The translations under genes and the position numbers were made by a program. Source: Alisma plantago-aquatica (lineage: Eukaryota > Streptophyta > Magnoliopsida > Alismatales > Alismataceae). Taken from it: 64,000 bases of DNA. The DNA is taken from positions 1,163,526,749 through 1,163,590,748 of the forward strand of contig OY856409.1 of NCBI GenBank assembly GCA_963693085.1. The letters run 5' to 3'. Below the pieces are notes generated by a model. That model ran no database searches. It saw only the letters and a program-made list of their open reading frames with translations, and was not told the origin of the DNA. Below are positions 25,813 to 37,009 of this stretch, one piece after another (the first letter of the stretch is position 1; each line of letters opens with the position of its first letter).

Positions 25813-28418
25813 TCTCTTTCCTCCATTAATGGTGATAAGATTGCCCAAATTTTATGAAACTTCACCCACGAGTCATATTTAATGTGTTGGATATGATTTT
25901 GTCATCAATTTTATATTTTGGAGTATTTTTTTGTACTTATTTAATATTTTGAAGGTTCTACAAACTTTCTCTCTCCTGATTTCACCTTATAATCAAACTT
26001 TCTCCAAATTGAGTGAAATTTCACCCAAATGCATATTTTAATATGTAGATTACGAATATAAGATTATTTTCTACTTTTGGAGTCATAAAATATTGTATTT
26101 CATGTTTTAAAGGAAAAACACATTTTCTTTTCTAAATAAAATAGGTATGATTATTATTATCTTAATTTGGAGAAACTTGGCCTCCAAGCCAAAGCATATT
26201 CCAAGAAAATGAATTTGAGGTTATTCTTATCCAATAAGTTTTCTTTTTAACACATTATCCACTATTTCTATTATTTTTCTCATTAATAATCCAATATCTA
26301 ATTAATCATGTTTTAAGTATTATTTTTTATTCCTTTTTCTCTTCCTTGCACCATAAGGCAAAGGAATGATCTAAAACGAATCTACTATATCATTATCTCA
26401 CATAAGCTTATTTATTTCATATTTTGTGGAATTATAACTCATTATTCTCAATTATGAACATTGTATGCACATTATTACATCATGTGACATATATGGATTT
26501 TATGATTACTTTGAAGGTATTATGTAATATTAATTTATATTCTACCTTTTTAGATGATTTATTCATGCATTAACATTTTTAAGGTCACTAAAGAGCTTCC
26601 TCTTATCCTTGTTTGGCTAAACCTAAAAGACTGAGGCTTCTAACTTCTTAATCCTGGAATAAGATTAAGTTCTTGGTTTTGGTATGTTACATAACATGTA
26701 AACATCATTCTTTCCATTTCATTACCAAACCAAACAACAAGCTAGAGGCTAATGAATTTCCCTAAACTACTAACTGAACATGGATAAGATAGGGTGTGTA
26801 TAGCGAAACTAGTCCCTAACACCTTCTACCTACCCTTATGAAGCTCAATTGGGTTAGGGTTTAGGTGGAATTCAATTAGGGTCTAGTCAAGTCTAGGTTT
26901 CTAGGATAGGAATTCTTAGGGTAATTAGGGGTCGAGGGTAGTAATGTAAGGTGAAAATGAGGTTTTAGACCTTATATCACCCACATTCTAGCCTTGAGAA
27001 GGCTCCAAGCTAATTACACTAGATGCTCCTATACTAGCTACTTAGATCTCTCACCTAGGTGTAGGAGAATTTATTAACATGTAGGAAGGTGAATAGCTAA
27101 CTAGGGATCCATTAATTCAACTTAGGAGCAATTCACAAAAAGAGCCACATATAAGCAATTTCCCTAAAATCTAGGTGATTTCAAGAACAAACCATAAAGA
27201 AATTTATGAGGAATGAGACAGAAATATAACATAATCATTAGAAAATGAAATCATATTGTTTACATATCACTTCCCCCCAACATGGTATCAAAGTAAACTT
27301 TTTCCCCCAAACAGCCCACCTAAGGGGCCTAGCTACTCATAGAACATGAAAATACAAAAATAAAGGAAGAAGAATGAGTAGAGGAGTAGAAAACCATGAT
27401 GATATTGGTGAAGACTCCCCCTTCTCCACCTCCTAGAAGCTGTAGTTCGAGCACCTCCCTCATAGATGTATAGCGAAAAGTGGTAAAAAACCTAAAATGC
27501 ATGTTTTTGAGATGGAAGATGATGAAATGGAGGTGCAATGGAGTAGGAATGAGTGGGGGGGAGAGTTGGGGAGTTGAGAGTGGTCTACTAGTGGCTAAAC
27601 TCATGCTAGAGTTTCCACCCAAGTAAATATAGGTGGTGAGGAAGCACTAGGTTAAGTGGGGGTAAAATGGGAAGTGTAGTGGGAGAAGTGCTACTAGGTT
27701 TGAATGTAGCATAGTCATGTTGGGAAGCACGGCTGTAGTGGGTGTGAGTGGACAATTGTGGTCGATGGGAATGGCCAAGGTGAAAAAATGGAAAAAGTTA
27801 CATTAACTACTATGGTTTTGAACTATTGGTGGCACGATTGTGGTGGCCATCACGCCCGTGGTGAGGCAGGGGTAGAACGAGAGTGGTGATCACCACGGTC
27901 GAGGTGGATTGGAAGAGTGATGCCCATCCTCTGTGGAATGAGCATTCTAACTTGACTGCAACACGGCCATACTAGGGCATGATGGAATGACCTTTTTTGG
28001 TGCACAGCCATGTTGTTGACTCTGGTTCTTCAAGCTTTGACTCTGTTGATTTGCTTAGGCTAGCACAGCCGTTATGAGGTACCAATGTCATGATGGTCTC
28101 TATATCAACATTTGGCTCTTGTACTTGGTTCATCATTGGCCATCTTTGCTTCAATTGATGTTTGGCTACTACGGGTAGGTTGATGGAGCCTTGGACTTCA
28201 TTTTGGGCTTCTCTAAGGGTAGAGAAACCCTAGGATCATTTTTTCTCTCTCTCTTCAATCCAATTGTGGTCCAAATTACGAAAAAAATGCAAATAATGAC
28301 TGTAAGTGCATTTTATACAAATATTCATATTAGGGGAAATAACATGTAATCTAATAGGTATAGATGTGATAGAAGTGCAACATGAAACAATATGAATCCC
28401 TAAAATAGGGTTGCATCA
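25813..28418. other. Unclassified repeat-like DNA
   Basis: Right side of the solo LTR target. It begins with two imperfect ~85-bp blocks in tandem (about 25835-25925 and 25990-26080, sharing tgaaacttcaccca and ttttggagt). Near 27279 the sequence aacatggtatcaaag resembles an LTR end followed by an initiator-Met primer site, but I cannot find a matching LTR start. A region at 27720-28090 is rich in cacg/cgtggtg words. No gene is seen. Confidence 0.35.
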
Positions 28419-28456
28419 CCACCCCAAACTTAAAACATACTTGTCCTCAAGTATGC
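28419..28456 (-). other. Athila-type 3' signature, minus strand
   Basis: The minus strand reads actTGAGGACAAGTATG then TTTAAGTTTGGGGTGG, the same sequence type that follows the last ORF in Athila elements (compare 19391-19426). It may be the 3' part of the minus-strand Athila copy whose gag-protease lies at 36560-37009 and 59751-60680, but the link is an inference. Confidence 0.6.
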
Positions 28457-29272
28457 TCCAACTCAATCTATCTACAATTTTTCCACAATCAAGAAATGAC
28501 AAATGCAATGCAAAAGATGAATATTGACTAAATGGGATCAGTGATGAGGGAGTACATGCATTCCACCTCTCTCCTCTCCACTTTCACAAATCAATCATGA
28601 AAAGAGCATTGAGTGTACAAAGTTTAAATATAGGGTGTATAACACACAAGTTGTTCATATGGCTTTCATGTAGCTCCATGTAGACCATTTCATGATGGTG
28701 TTAATCAAAGATGACTAGGACTGCTATTGAACTTTCAAGCATTCAATCTTATGCTTCAAACCACACTAAGTGACCCATGTGGAATTGGAAAAAGGGTGAA
28801 GTGAGATAGGTTTGATGTTTCCTAGATCAATGGGTATGGAAATAGAAGAAAGGATTGTGGTAATAGATTGGAGTGCTATAACACTCATATTTTCTTTATT
28901 TAGATGCTCTTATACATGAGCATATTTTATTTTAGTTTTGCATTTTTTTTCTTTTCTTTTACCCTTGGTGGAGATAGGGCATATGGTGGTGAGAGTGAAG
29001 TGGTGAGATATAGATATGGCCAACCCAAAATTTGGGAGGTGGATAAGGCTAAATATGTCCACTTTCACATATTTTACGATGCAGAGGGGTAATAAGATGA
29101 TGAATGAAAATTCGGGTCAAAAAGGGGTCACTAGTGTGGTTCTCAACATCAGATCTCCTACATGAAAATTATTCCAACACTTCATCAAATAATACCACAC
29201 CACATGAATGAACAACATGAAATCCATACTTCTATCATATGATTCCATAGGCCCTAATGTTCATAGCTTGCT
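28457..29272. other. Unclassified stretch next to the plus-strand Athila LTR
   Basis: AT-rich, no recognisable protein. It probably belongs to the 3' interior of the minus-strand Athila copy, judged only by position. Confidence 0.35.
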
Positions 29273-30726
29273 GATGTACGGGTTTTGAGTCATTTTTACA
29301 GGCCTAATTTATGCTTGTTTTGTGCATTTATTAGTCAATTAATTGATCATATTTGCATAAATCATTATTATTTGCTTGTACACTTTTTTTGCATCAAACT
29401 ATACTTATCTTATCATATTTACATTATTTTATGTATTTCCCGGCCTTATACACATTTTAATGAATTTTTTAGGTACTCCATGTACAGTGAAAAGTCGATG
29501 CCACTGACATAGCAATAGTGGTTGGGCAAAGAGAGAATAGAAGACTCAGTGCCACCGACTACTAAGTCGGTGTAACCGAGATTGTTTCAGAGCAGTATAT
29601 CAAACTACACAAATCAACTCAGTGCCACCGACCACCATGAGTCAATGGTACCGACTCAGTAAGGCAAAGGGCGCAACCTGAGGCTGTCGGTGCCACCGAC
29701 TTCCTGGTCAGTGCTACTAACTTTACCAGAAATCATCAATCCAATTTGATCGTCCAGATCCGATGGTCCACGTTATGTGGTATCATAAGTTGGCCTACGA
29801 CCTAAAAAGGGATGGCCAGATCGGAGGAGGACATCACGTTGTACCGTACAAAGGCCAGAGAAGAGAGAGAGGAGATTGGAGCTGAAGACCGCCAACTAGG
29901 AGATCTGAGCACCTTCGACGGATGATTTTGTTGCCGGAAGACTGCAGAACATGCATTTCTTGAGGAAGATCATCTGTAACACCTTCTCTCCAGGGGTTAC
30001 ATAAATTTCTTTCATGTTTCCCATGTTTTTCTTTTCTTTCTCTATGTATTCACATATGAAAACCATGCGGGGTTAAACCCCTCCTTTCGGGAATCGTGTA
30101 TCGACTTTTTACATGAATTAATATTGATTTCTCTTTATTTCTGGATATATAATTGTGTTTTAAATGACCTACTTATACTTGATCACCATCTCTAGAGTAA
30201 TAGACTAATAATTTCTCTGGAAGGTGGATTAAATGTTGGAAAATCACAAGTTATACACTTTCCTACGCATTCCTTTGGAAAGGTAACGTACGGTTAGTGG
30301 AAAGAAACCTAGAGTCTTTGATAATGCACCTAGACTAAGATATAAATTGCTACAAACGTGGAATTGGCTTAGATCTACATAGTGAATTGCACTGTGGAAG
30401 TGGGCAATTCTGACTATAGGCTTTCTATCTAGGGGTACAAGTAAAATTTATATTAATTCGGTAGAAATAAGATATAACAAGACCCCGTGGTGAAATCAGT
30501 AATCCTAAGGAATCCATCTCATTTGAATCAACCACTTTTAATTTTCTTTTAATTTCCTTTTATTTTAGTTTAAACTCAAATCCAACTTTTAATCAGCTTA
30601 GCTGATCGCACCGTAGTTAGTAGTAGTCACTGAGACTACGTCTCCCTCAGTTTGACTTGGGCCTCACATAGGCCTATATTACTCGACACGTTCACTTGCG
30701 TTCATACACATAGTTTTAGCGTGTCA
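29273..30726 (+). mobile_element. Athila-type 5' LTR
   Basis: About 1,454 bp, beginning TGATGTACGGGTTTTGAGTC, a typical Athila LTR start, and ending ...GTGTCA immediately before an Athila-type primer site. The length fits the family. A cluster of gtgccaccgac words lies at 29545-29700. A 3' partner LTR is not found within the window. Confidence 0.7.
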
Positions 30727-30732
30727 AGTTTT

Positions 30733-30751
30733 TGGCTCATAGTACCGGGGA
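30733..30751 (+). promoter_or_regulatory. Degraded Athila primer-binding site
   Basis: tggctcatagtaccgggga lines up with the TGGCGCCGTTGCCGGGGA primer site of Athila elements (tRNA-Asp type), with several changes in the middle. Confidence 0.65.
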
Positions 30752-30915
30752 GACAACGACGTTTCAGCACTACGCACTGCACGCGGCCACTCTAGGCTAC
30801 CTTTTACTTCTTGCAACTTTATTTTAATCATTGAAAATTTATTACATGCACATATAACAAATTTTCACTATTAGGTATTGTCATTAACTGATTTCAAAAT
30901 TTCAGGTACTAGTTC

Positions 30916-33056
30916 ATGGTGACAACACGGACCACAGACCACGAAGAATCTACACCAGAGGTCCCAGTCACTATTGAGGTTCCAGTTTAAACAACTGCAT
31001 CAGAAGACATAACATTGACGCCCATGCAACAATCAATGGGTGACGGTAATCCAGGAGCAGAGAGGACCATATGGGTGATGATAAAGGCATCTTCCTCAGC
31101 TGCACAGATAGGGTCTATCAAGAAGCAGAATGTGAATGTAGCACAATACAAGATTTATCCAGAGCTGATTGCACTCATCAAGTCACAAGCTTTTTATGGG
31201 CACACTCATGAAGACCCGGTGGCACATATCAGCAATTTTTTGGAATGCTATGACATGGTGAAAGTGGATAGGTTTCCACAGACAGCTATTTATCTGAATT
31301 TGTTTCCATCATCACTGGCGAATAAGGCAAAAGAATGGTTACACAACATGACGAAGGAATCAATCAAGACATGGGATCAAATGATCGAGACATTCTTTGA
31401 AAAGTACTTTCCTCCGAAAAAGACAAATGAGTTGGTTAGAAACATTCACAATTTCAAGCAACAGGCAGCTGAATCTTATTCCATAGCTTGGGAGCATTTT
31501 TAGAACATGCTCCGGAAGGTCCCTCACAATGGGATATATCTGGAGAACCAAGTTAATATGTTCTACTTTGGGCTCCACAAAAGTGAACGTGTCACCTTAG
31601 ATAGTGCAGGCACGAGATTCTTTCTCAACAACTCACCTTCTAAGTGTTAGGAGATTTTGAAAAATATGGCAAAAAATCAGACATGGGGTAATGAGAGAGA
31701 TCATCCAGAGCAGATCAAAAGCATAGGAGAGTCTAATGTTATCACCTCCTTGAATGAGAAGCTAGACTTGATAGCAAAGAAGTTTCTAGAGAAGGATAAT
31801 AATTTATCAGATGAGGAAGGACAAGTAAAATACATGCGACAGCAAGGATACTAGAACAATGATTACTCATGGAGAAAGGATCCCAAATTTTCTTGGAAAG
31901 ATCCAAACAACTTTCTATAGGATCCTAATCAACAGAACCAACATAGGAACAATCAGCAGCAGAGGAGAGCACAAATGAAATTCTTAACTAGATAGTGAAG
32001 CAGAATGAATAGTTGATAAACAACTTCCAACATGATCTCCAGAATCAAGGGGCCCATATGAGGAGTTTTGAGACAACTTTGTCTCAGCTAGCAGAAGATG
32101 TGGCGGCCTTGAAAAAGCCTACACAACAAGATTTTCTAGGAAACACAGACACTCCAATAGGAAACCAACAGGTCAAGGCCATACTACTGAGAAGTGGGAA
32201 GAAGATATTGACTCCAAGGACCGTAGAGACTTAGGTGACTAAGCCTGCTGACAGTGGTGACCCAGTGGCAGAGTTGGCATAGGTAGAAATGGAGGTAGGC
32301 AACACAGGGGAAGAGCATAATCAAGAAGCTAAAGTGGAAAAGAGGGCTTCATACGTGCCACCACATCAGAGGACATAGACGATACCGATTCCATATCCTA
32401 ACAGCTTGAAGGCAACAAAGATGGATCAACAATTCAAAAAATTTCTAGATAGCTTTAGGAAGATTTCCATGAACATACCATTGATTGAGGCAATTGAACA
32501 AATACCATCATGTGGTAAATTTCTGAAGGATATCATCAATAAGAAGAGGAAGATCCCAGATTCTAAGGTAGTTGTACTGAGAGAGCAAGTCAGTGCCTTC
32601 CTTTTAGGTACACTACCACCAAATAGACAGGATCATGATTGCTTCAACATCACATGTTACATCGGGAAGACAAAGTTTGGGGTGGCACTCTTTGTTTCAG
32701 GGGTGAGTATCAACTTGTTGCCCTTATCTACCATCAAGAAGCTAGGTCTCAAAATGTCTAGGAAGAGAAGCATGACAATCCAATTGGCAGACAACTCAGT
32801 GGTGAAACTGTATAGTATTTGTGAGGGTGTACTTGTCAAGGTGGGCCATTTTGTTTTCCCTACAGACTTCATAGTGACGGAGATGCAAGACAACCATGGA
32901 AATGAGATTTTATTAGGAAGACCCTTCCAAGAAATAGTTGATATGATCTTAGAGATGGGTAGAGGTCGTTTGACTATGGGAATTAAGGATGATAGGTTTG
33001 AGATCACTATGCCAGATAATTCAAGTCACCCAATGTTCAAGAGCAATGAAATATGA
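30916..33056 (+). pseudogene. Athila-type gag-protease, broken
   Basis: Gag would package the element RNA and the protease would cut the polyprotein. The likely start is ATG 30916, just after a ttcag leader end. The gag core lies at 31015-31503 (EDPVAHISNFLECYDMVK, SLANKAKEWLHNM, WDQMIETFFEKYFPP), continues past a TAG at 31501, and is in frame through 31854. A frameshift before 32013 leads to the second half (32013-32234) and then 216 open codons (32406-33056). Those hold the conserved PLIEAIEQIPSCGKFLKDI block, the protease and LLGRPF. The protease active site, normally DLGAS, reads VSGVS (near 32692-32706), so the catalytic aspartate is lost. Stops are mainly TAG/TAA where the family has glutamine. 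RT and integrase are absent. Confidence 0.88.
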
Positions 33057-33297
33057 TGAAGCACATGTATGGCAATATCTCTTTGTTTTTGGGAAAACCA
33101 TTTTTGGACATGGCGCATGTGATGATAAAGGTGGACAAGGGTACACTAGTTGTAGACATCATGGAGAACACTAAGGTGGTCTCACTTGCCAAGGTAGTAG
33201 GATCCTTGTCATGAAGATGGTTAGTTGCCTTTGTGGTGGTATGACTTTAGTGGATGCTACTCCCTTGGTTTGGTGTGGGTAGAGATGATTGACCTAG
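33057..33297 (+). pseudogene. Second protease-tail-like fragment
   Basis: A frame near 33085-33170 reads GKPFLDMAHVMIKVDKGTLV, which looks like another copy of the GRPF..D..KG..T tail found in the Athila protease just upstream. It could be a tandem duplication or the edge of a second element. After it the Athila similarity stops. Confidence 0.4.
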
Positions 33298-35683
33298 TGT
33301 CCTGACCATGACCTAATCCCAATAGGTTGAGGATCGAGACACTTTTGGTGCTTGAGGTCGAAACACATGTCTAGGTGTTTTTCACAACCCATGTTTGGTT
33401 TCAGTCAAAATTCTTTTGGTATTGGGTCGAGTCTTTACCATGTTCTTGAGGTCGCAACATGTGCGTGTGATGGGTGATCGACACCCTAAGCCTTGAGGGG
33501 TCAAGACAGGTGATGATGTCACGATTGAGACATGGAGTTTTTTTTGGGTGAAGACACCATGGTTGAAGTTGGTTGAGACACCTTGATGGGTGGTGGTTGC
33601 GACATGTATATGGAAGATGGTTGAGACCTTTATGTGTGATGGTAGTTCATGACACATGTAAACCTAGAATGCACATGAATATGATAATGATACCTAATGT
33701 TGTTGACCTAAGACTCTAAACATAATTAATTAGTGATGTGCCTTGACCCTAATATGCTCTAAGAAAGTGGGACGTTGTGTATATTTGGTGATTGAATATA
33801 ACTATACAACCCTAATTGTACATGTATGGAGCCCTAATCCTAATGTTGATCAATGTATTGTGTTTGCATTTCTCTCTTTAAGTGGTTATCCTATCATGTT
33901 ATTTGCTCTCTATCTTGTTATAATTCCCTAACCTTGCAGGTGTTATGGATTTGAATATCATAATCATGAATGCTATGATGGTGATCATATGACATAGGGT
34001 AACGGCTATGAGTCATGATGATACATGATGAGATCATACTGACATGATGGATCGTATGACCTGGTGATGGCTTAATGTCTACTTGTGAGATAATATCCTC
34101 TAAGTGTTATGACTGAGGGATTGATCGCCCACATGATGAGATTGGTGATGGCCTTGTCAATGGTCGTGTTCCAAGTATCATGTGGTGATAGTGTGACTAG
34201 TTCACACCTTATACATTTATATCTTCTGGAAGCTACCATTATACCTTATCTTTGTAGAGTTTGTTTTGGCTTTATATGTTGTAGCTTGATTGATGCTAAA
34301 AGACACTCAATTGGCATAATCAATAGAGTGAAACTCTAATCATGTAGGTGGCATGTGCAATAGATCCTTTCCAGTGTCAGCTTTAATTGCTAGATTGGTG
34401 AAACGAGTATAACTCGGAGTGCATACTTTTTTTAAAATGCGAGGGTGCAAGTCAAGTATCTCCTTGCATCCAGAATTACATGTTATGTGAGATGGCCATG
34501 CGTGGTCCAATCTCCTTGTGATATGGATGGCCATGTGTGAGCCACTCCTTCTTTTAAGAATGGTCATGCGTGAGCCTGTTCTTCTAGTGTCATTACCTGT
34601 ACCAACGTGGGATAAGTGTTTACATATGGATTGTTATGCGTGAGATGATCCTTTTGTTGACTATATGTCACCTTTTGTAGTTGACTACTATGTCTCTGTG
34701 GTGTTTTCTCGTGTGTTGACCAAGAGGTGTGGAGAGGTCTTGGATTCTAGCTCTTCCATAGACCTTTTATGGCACTGATTTCGACTTAGCAGTGGTAGGT
34801 TGGATTTGGGTGGTACGACCTAAATCCTCAGGGCAATAATAAAAGATGTAACACAGCCATGTAGCATATCTTGCTTAGGGTCCAATATGAATAACATTGG
34901 TTGATCCCTTTGCATTATCTTTTCACTTATTTCTTGAATTATAAAATGGTAAGAGAAGTCAATTGTTATACATGTTCTTCATATTCCTTCTTAGATTATT
35001 AATTGTTATACTACTTAGTGGAAGCTGGCAACTCTTGCTTAATCTTCTTTATAAGTTGATTACATATCATTTAGCTAAATCTGCTCAACCTCCTTAGTAC
35101 GTTATCTACCTACTTAGTACAATCTTCTACTTAACTTATACGTTCTATTAATAGATTTTGGCAGAGAGTTATATCTCTCCCTGGAACGTTTGGTCTCACC
35201 CTGTGGGTTTACACATATTTTAGGTGATCGAGCATGAGGAAGTAGAGATCGTGTTGTTGGTGCTGAGCAGGAAGAGGACCAATAGTTTCTGAAAGGTTGG
35301 ATATGTTGCTTATGTATAGACATAGAGTCCTATGTGTTGTCCATGTACACTCAGGTCCTTGGGGAGATTTTTTTTTAATGTATCAACACAAGGTTTTGGC
35401 TTTATGTCCATTGTTGTATAGAGATTGCATATATGTATATGATTAGGTTGTCATGTGTAATAGGATGTGGCTTGAGAGCCAGTAAAAAACTTATTGTATA
35501 ATGTTTTGGGTAGGTAATATGCTATACAGGTGACCTTTGTGGACTCATGTGCAATATGTTGCAACTTTTATTGTTATACAAATTGGTTTTAACTTCCTAT
35601 GTTTTTTAGTAACTTGGATGTTTAATTTTATTTCCGTAGTTTGGTTTTGAGTATTCTCATTTGTGGCGTATCAGGGCATCACA
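33298..35683 (+). mobile_element. LTR-like block related to the long Tekay-lineage LTRs
   Basis: Starts TGTCCTGACCATGACCTAAT, close to the long-LTR start TGTAATGACCATGACCTAGG at 51934. It shares the later landmark ggcagagagttatatctctc..tctcaccctgtggg (35158-35210) with 48486-48535 and 56567-56616, and also the cctatgtgttgtc..actcaggtccttg block. It ends about ...GGGCATCACA at 35683. It contains ggatcgagacac-type words (33330-33660) and degenerate repeats around tggccatgcgtg (34480-34640). I find no target duplication, and whether it is solo or the 5' LTR of a truncated element is unresolved. Confidence 0.55.
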
Positions 35684-36559
35684 ATTTAGCAGTAGCTACC
35701 TTTGTGCTCGTGACTGTGTCTATAGTTGCGGTGTTGTGGATGTCGGAAGACAGACGGAAGTCGACAGAGGAGCCGCTAAAGCCAAGGGTAGTGGTACTTC
35801 CCCAGAAGAAACTAAATGCCAAGTTTCTGTAGGTGAATTTTGTAGTTCTCTAGACAAGGACGACATAGCACATCATTCCTAAGTAGACACCTCATCCACA
35901 ATCAGATTGACCAATGTATCTAGCTTGGTTGGAACACGGTCGTGCTACCTTGGATGGCCATTCCAGTATGTTCTTTATTTTTTCAATTTTCTTTGCTTCT
36001 CCTATTGATTTAGGTGTATCACCATGACCGTTCAATGGTACCACAGCTGTGGTGAGTACTATATCAGGTAATTTCAACTTGAACTTCATCAAAACACCAA
36101 AAATTTGCTCAAAAATGATTTTTCATGAATCCTTTTTCTAAAAATCATCTAATATTCCTCATTTCACTATGATCTTCATGTGCAAATCGTAAAACTAAAT
36201 AGAAACTATTAAAAACAAGTGTGTGTGTTTCCTTGGAGAAGTGTAAAAATAACCAAAAATTATCAAAATTGAGAGGTTGGGTGAAAGACTTCCAAAACCT
36301 AGGTGAGTTGCCTCCCACAAGCGCTGAGTTTCATGCCTTCATTTGGGCTTCTTAGAGATTCTTGTATCATTCATCCATTTGGAATTCTTGGGTGTCCACT
36401 CATGCAATAAATGCATCTCTCACTTGCATTCAACCTATGTTCCTCATCCCTTTGATCACAAAAGCTATCATCAATTTTCTCATATGGATCTCCTTCTCTC
36501 AAATGACCAGTCAGACTCTTGAAGTGATCATGTTCAATATCCTCATCTCATGTTCACCG
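35684..36559 (-). other. Remnant 3' interior of the minus-strand Athila copy
   Basis: Near 36300-36330 the minus strand reads gcgcttgtgggaggcaactc, a block I associate with the region after pol in Athila elements. Because it follows only about 250 bp after the protease tail, RT, RNase H and integrase appear to have been deleted. 35684-35880 shows nothing recognisable. Confidence 0.4.
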
Positions 36560-37009
36560 TGTTGGGGTGTTGTACAAGTTGATCTTTATCTTCATGTACA
36601 TGAAAGAGACTGTCATTGTTCCACTGTGCACATGTATCTCAGCATTAGTTGTAGATAGGAACGGCCTTCCCAAGATGATGGGAATCTTCCTATCCTCTAG
36701 CTCCATGTCATGAAATGGATAACTTGTCCCCTTTCCTTTTCCATCACCAAAATGTCATCCACTCTTCCTCTAGGCACTTTGATTGAGCGATCTGCCAGTT
36801 TGAGAGTGCAATGAGCTGGTTTCAACTTGCCTAACCCCAGCTCCACATAGACACTATATGGCATCAAATTCACACTAGATCTCAAATCAAGTAGGGATTT
36901 TTCTACACGATGTCCCCCTATGTAGATAGGTATGAGAAGGGCACCTGGTTTATTCCTCTTTGCATGAAGTGGGTGTTGGATGATAGAGCTCAATTTTTCA
37001 GTCAACTTG
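36560..37009 (-). pseudogene. Athila-type protease, 3' half of a split reading frame
   Basis: The frame at 36697-37005 includes HRVEKSLLDLRSSVNLMPYS, GLGKLKPAHCTLKLADRSIK and VPRGRVDDILV, the Athila-type aspartic protease. It continues in another frame to PIILGRPFLSTTNAEI (about 36640). The active-site DLG reads DLR, a change that should inactivate it. The coding sequence is cut exactly at the target duplication acttg (37005-37009). It resumes at 59751, where the reading frame continues without loss if the insert is removed. Confidence 0.85.

Noticed and set aside
27279..27298. LTR end plus primer site (aacatggtatcaaag) of a separate element
   Set aside because: No matching LTR start, target duplication or downstream gag/pol was found, so it is mentioned only as a resemblance.
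33298..35683. A solo LTR with target duplication
   Set aside because: The flanks cctag and attta do not match and the right end is uncertain, so only an LTR-like block is claimed.
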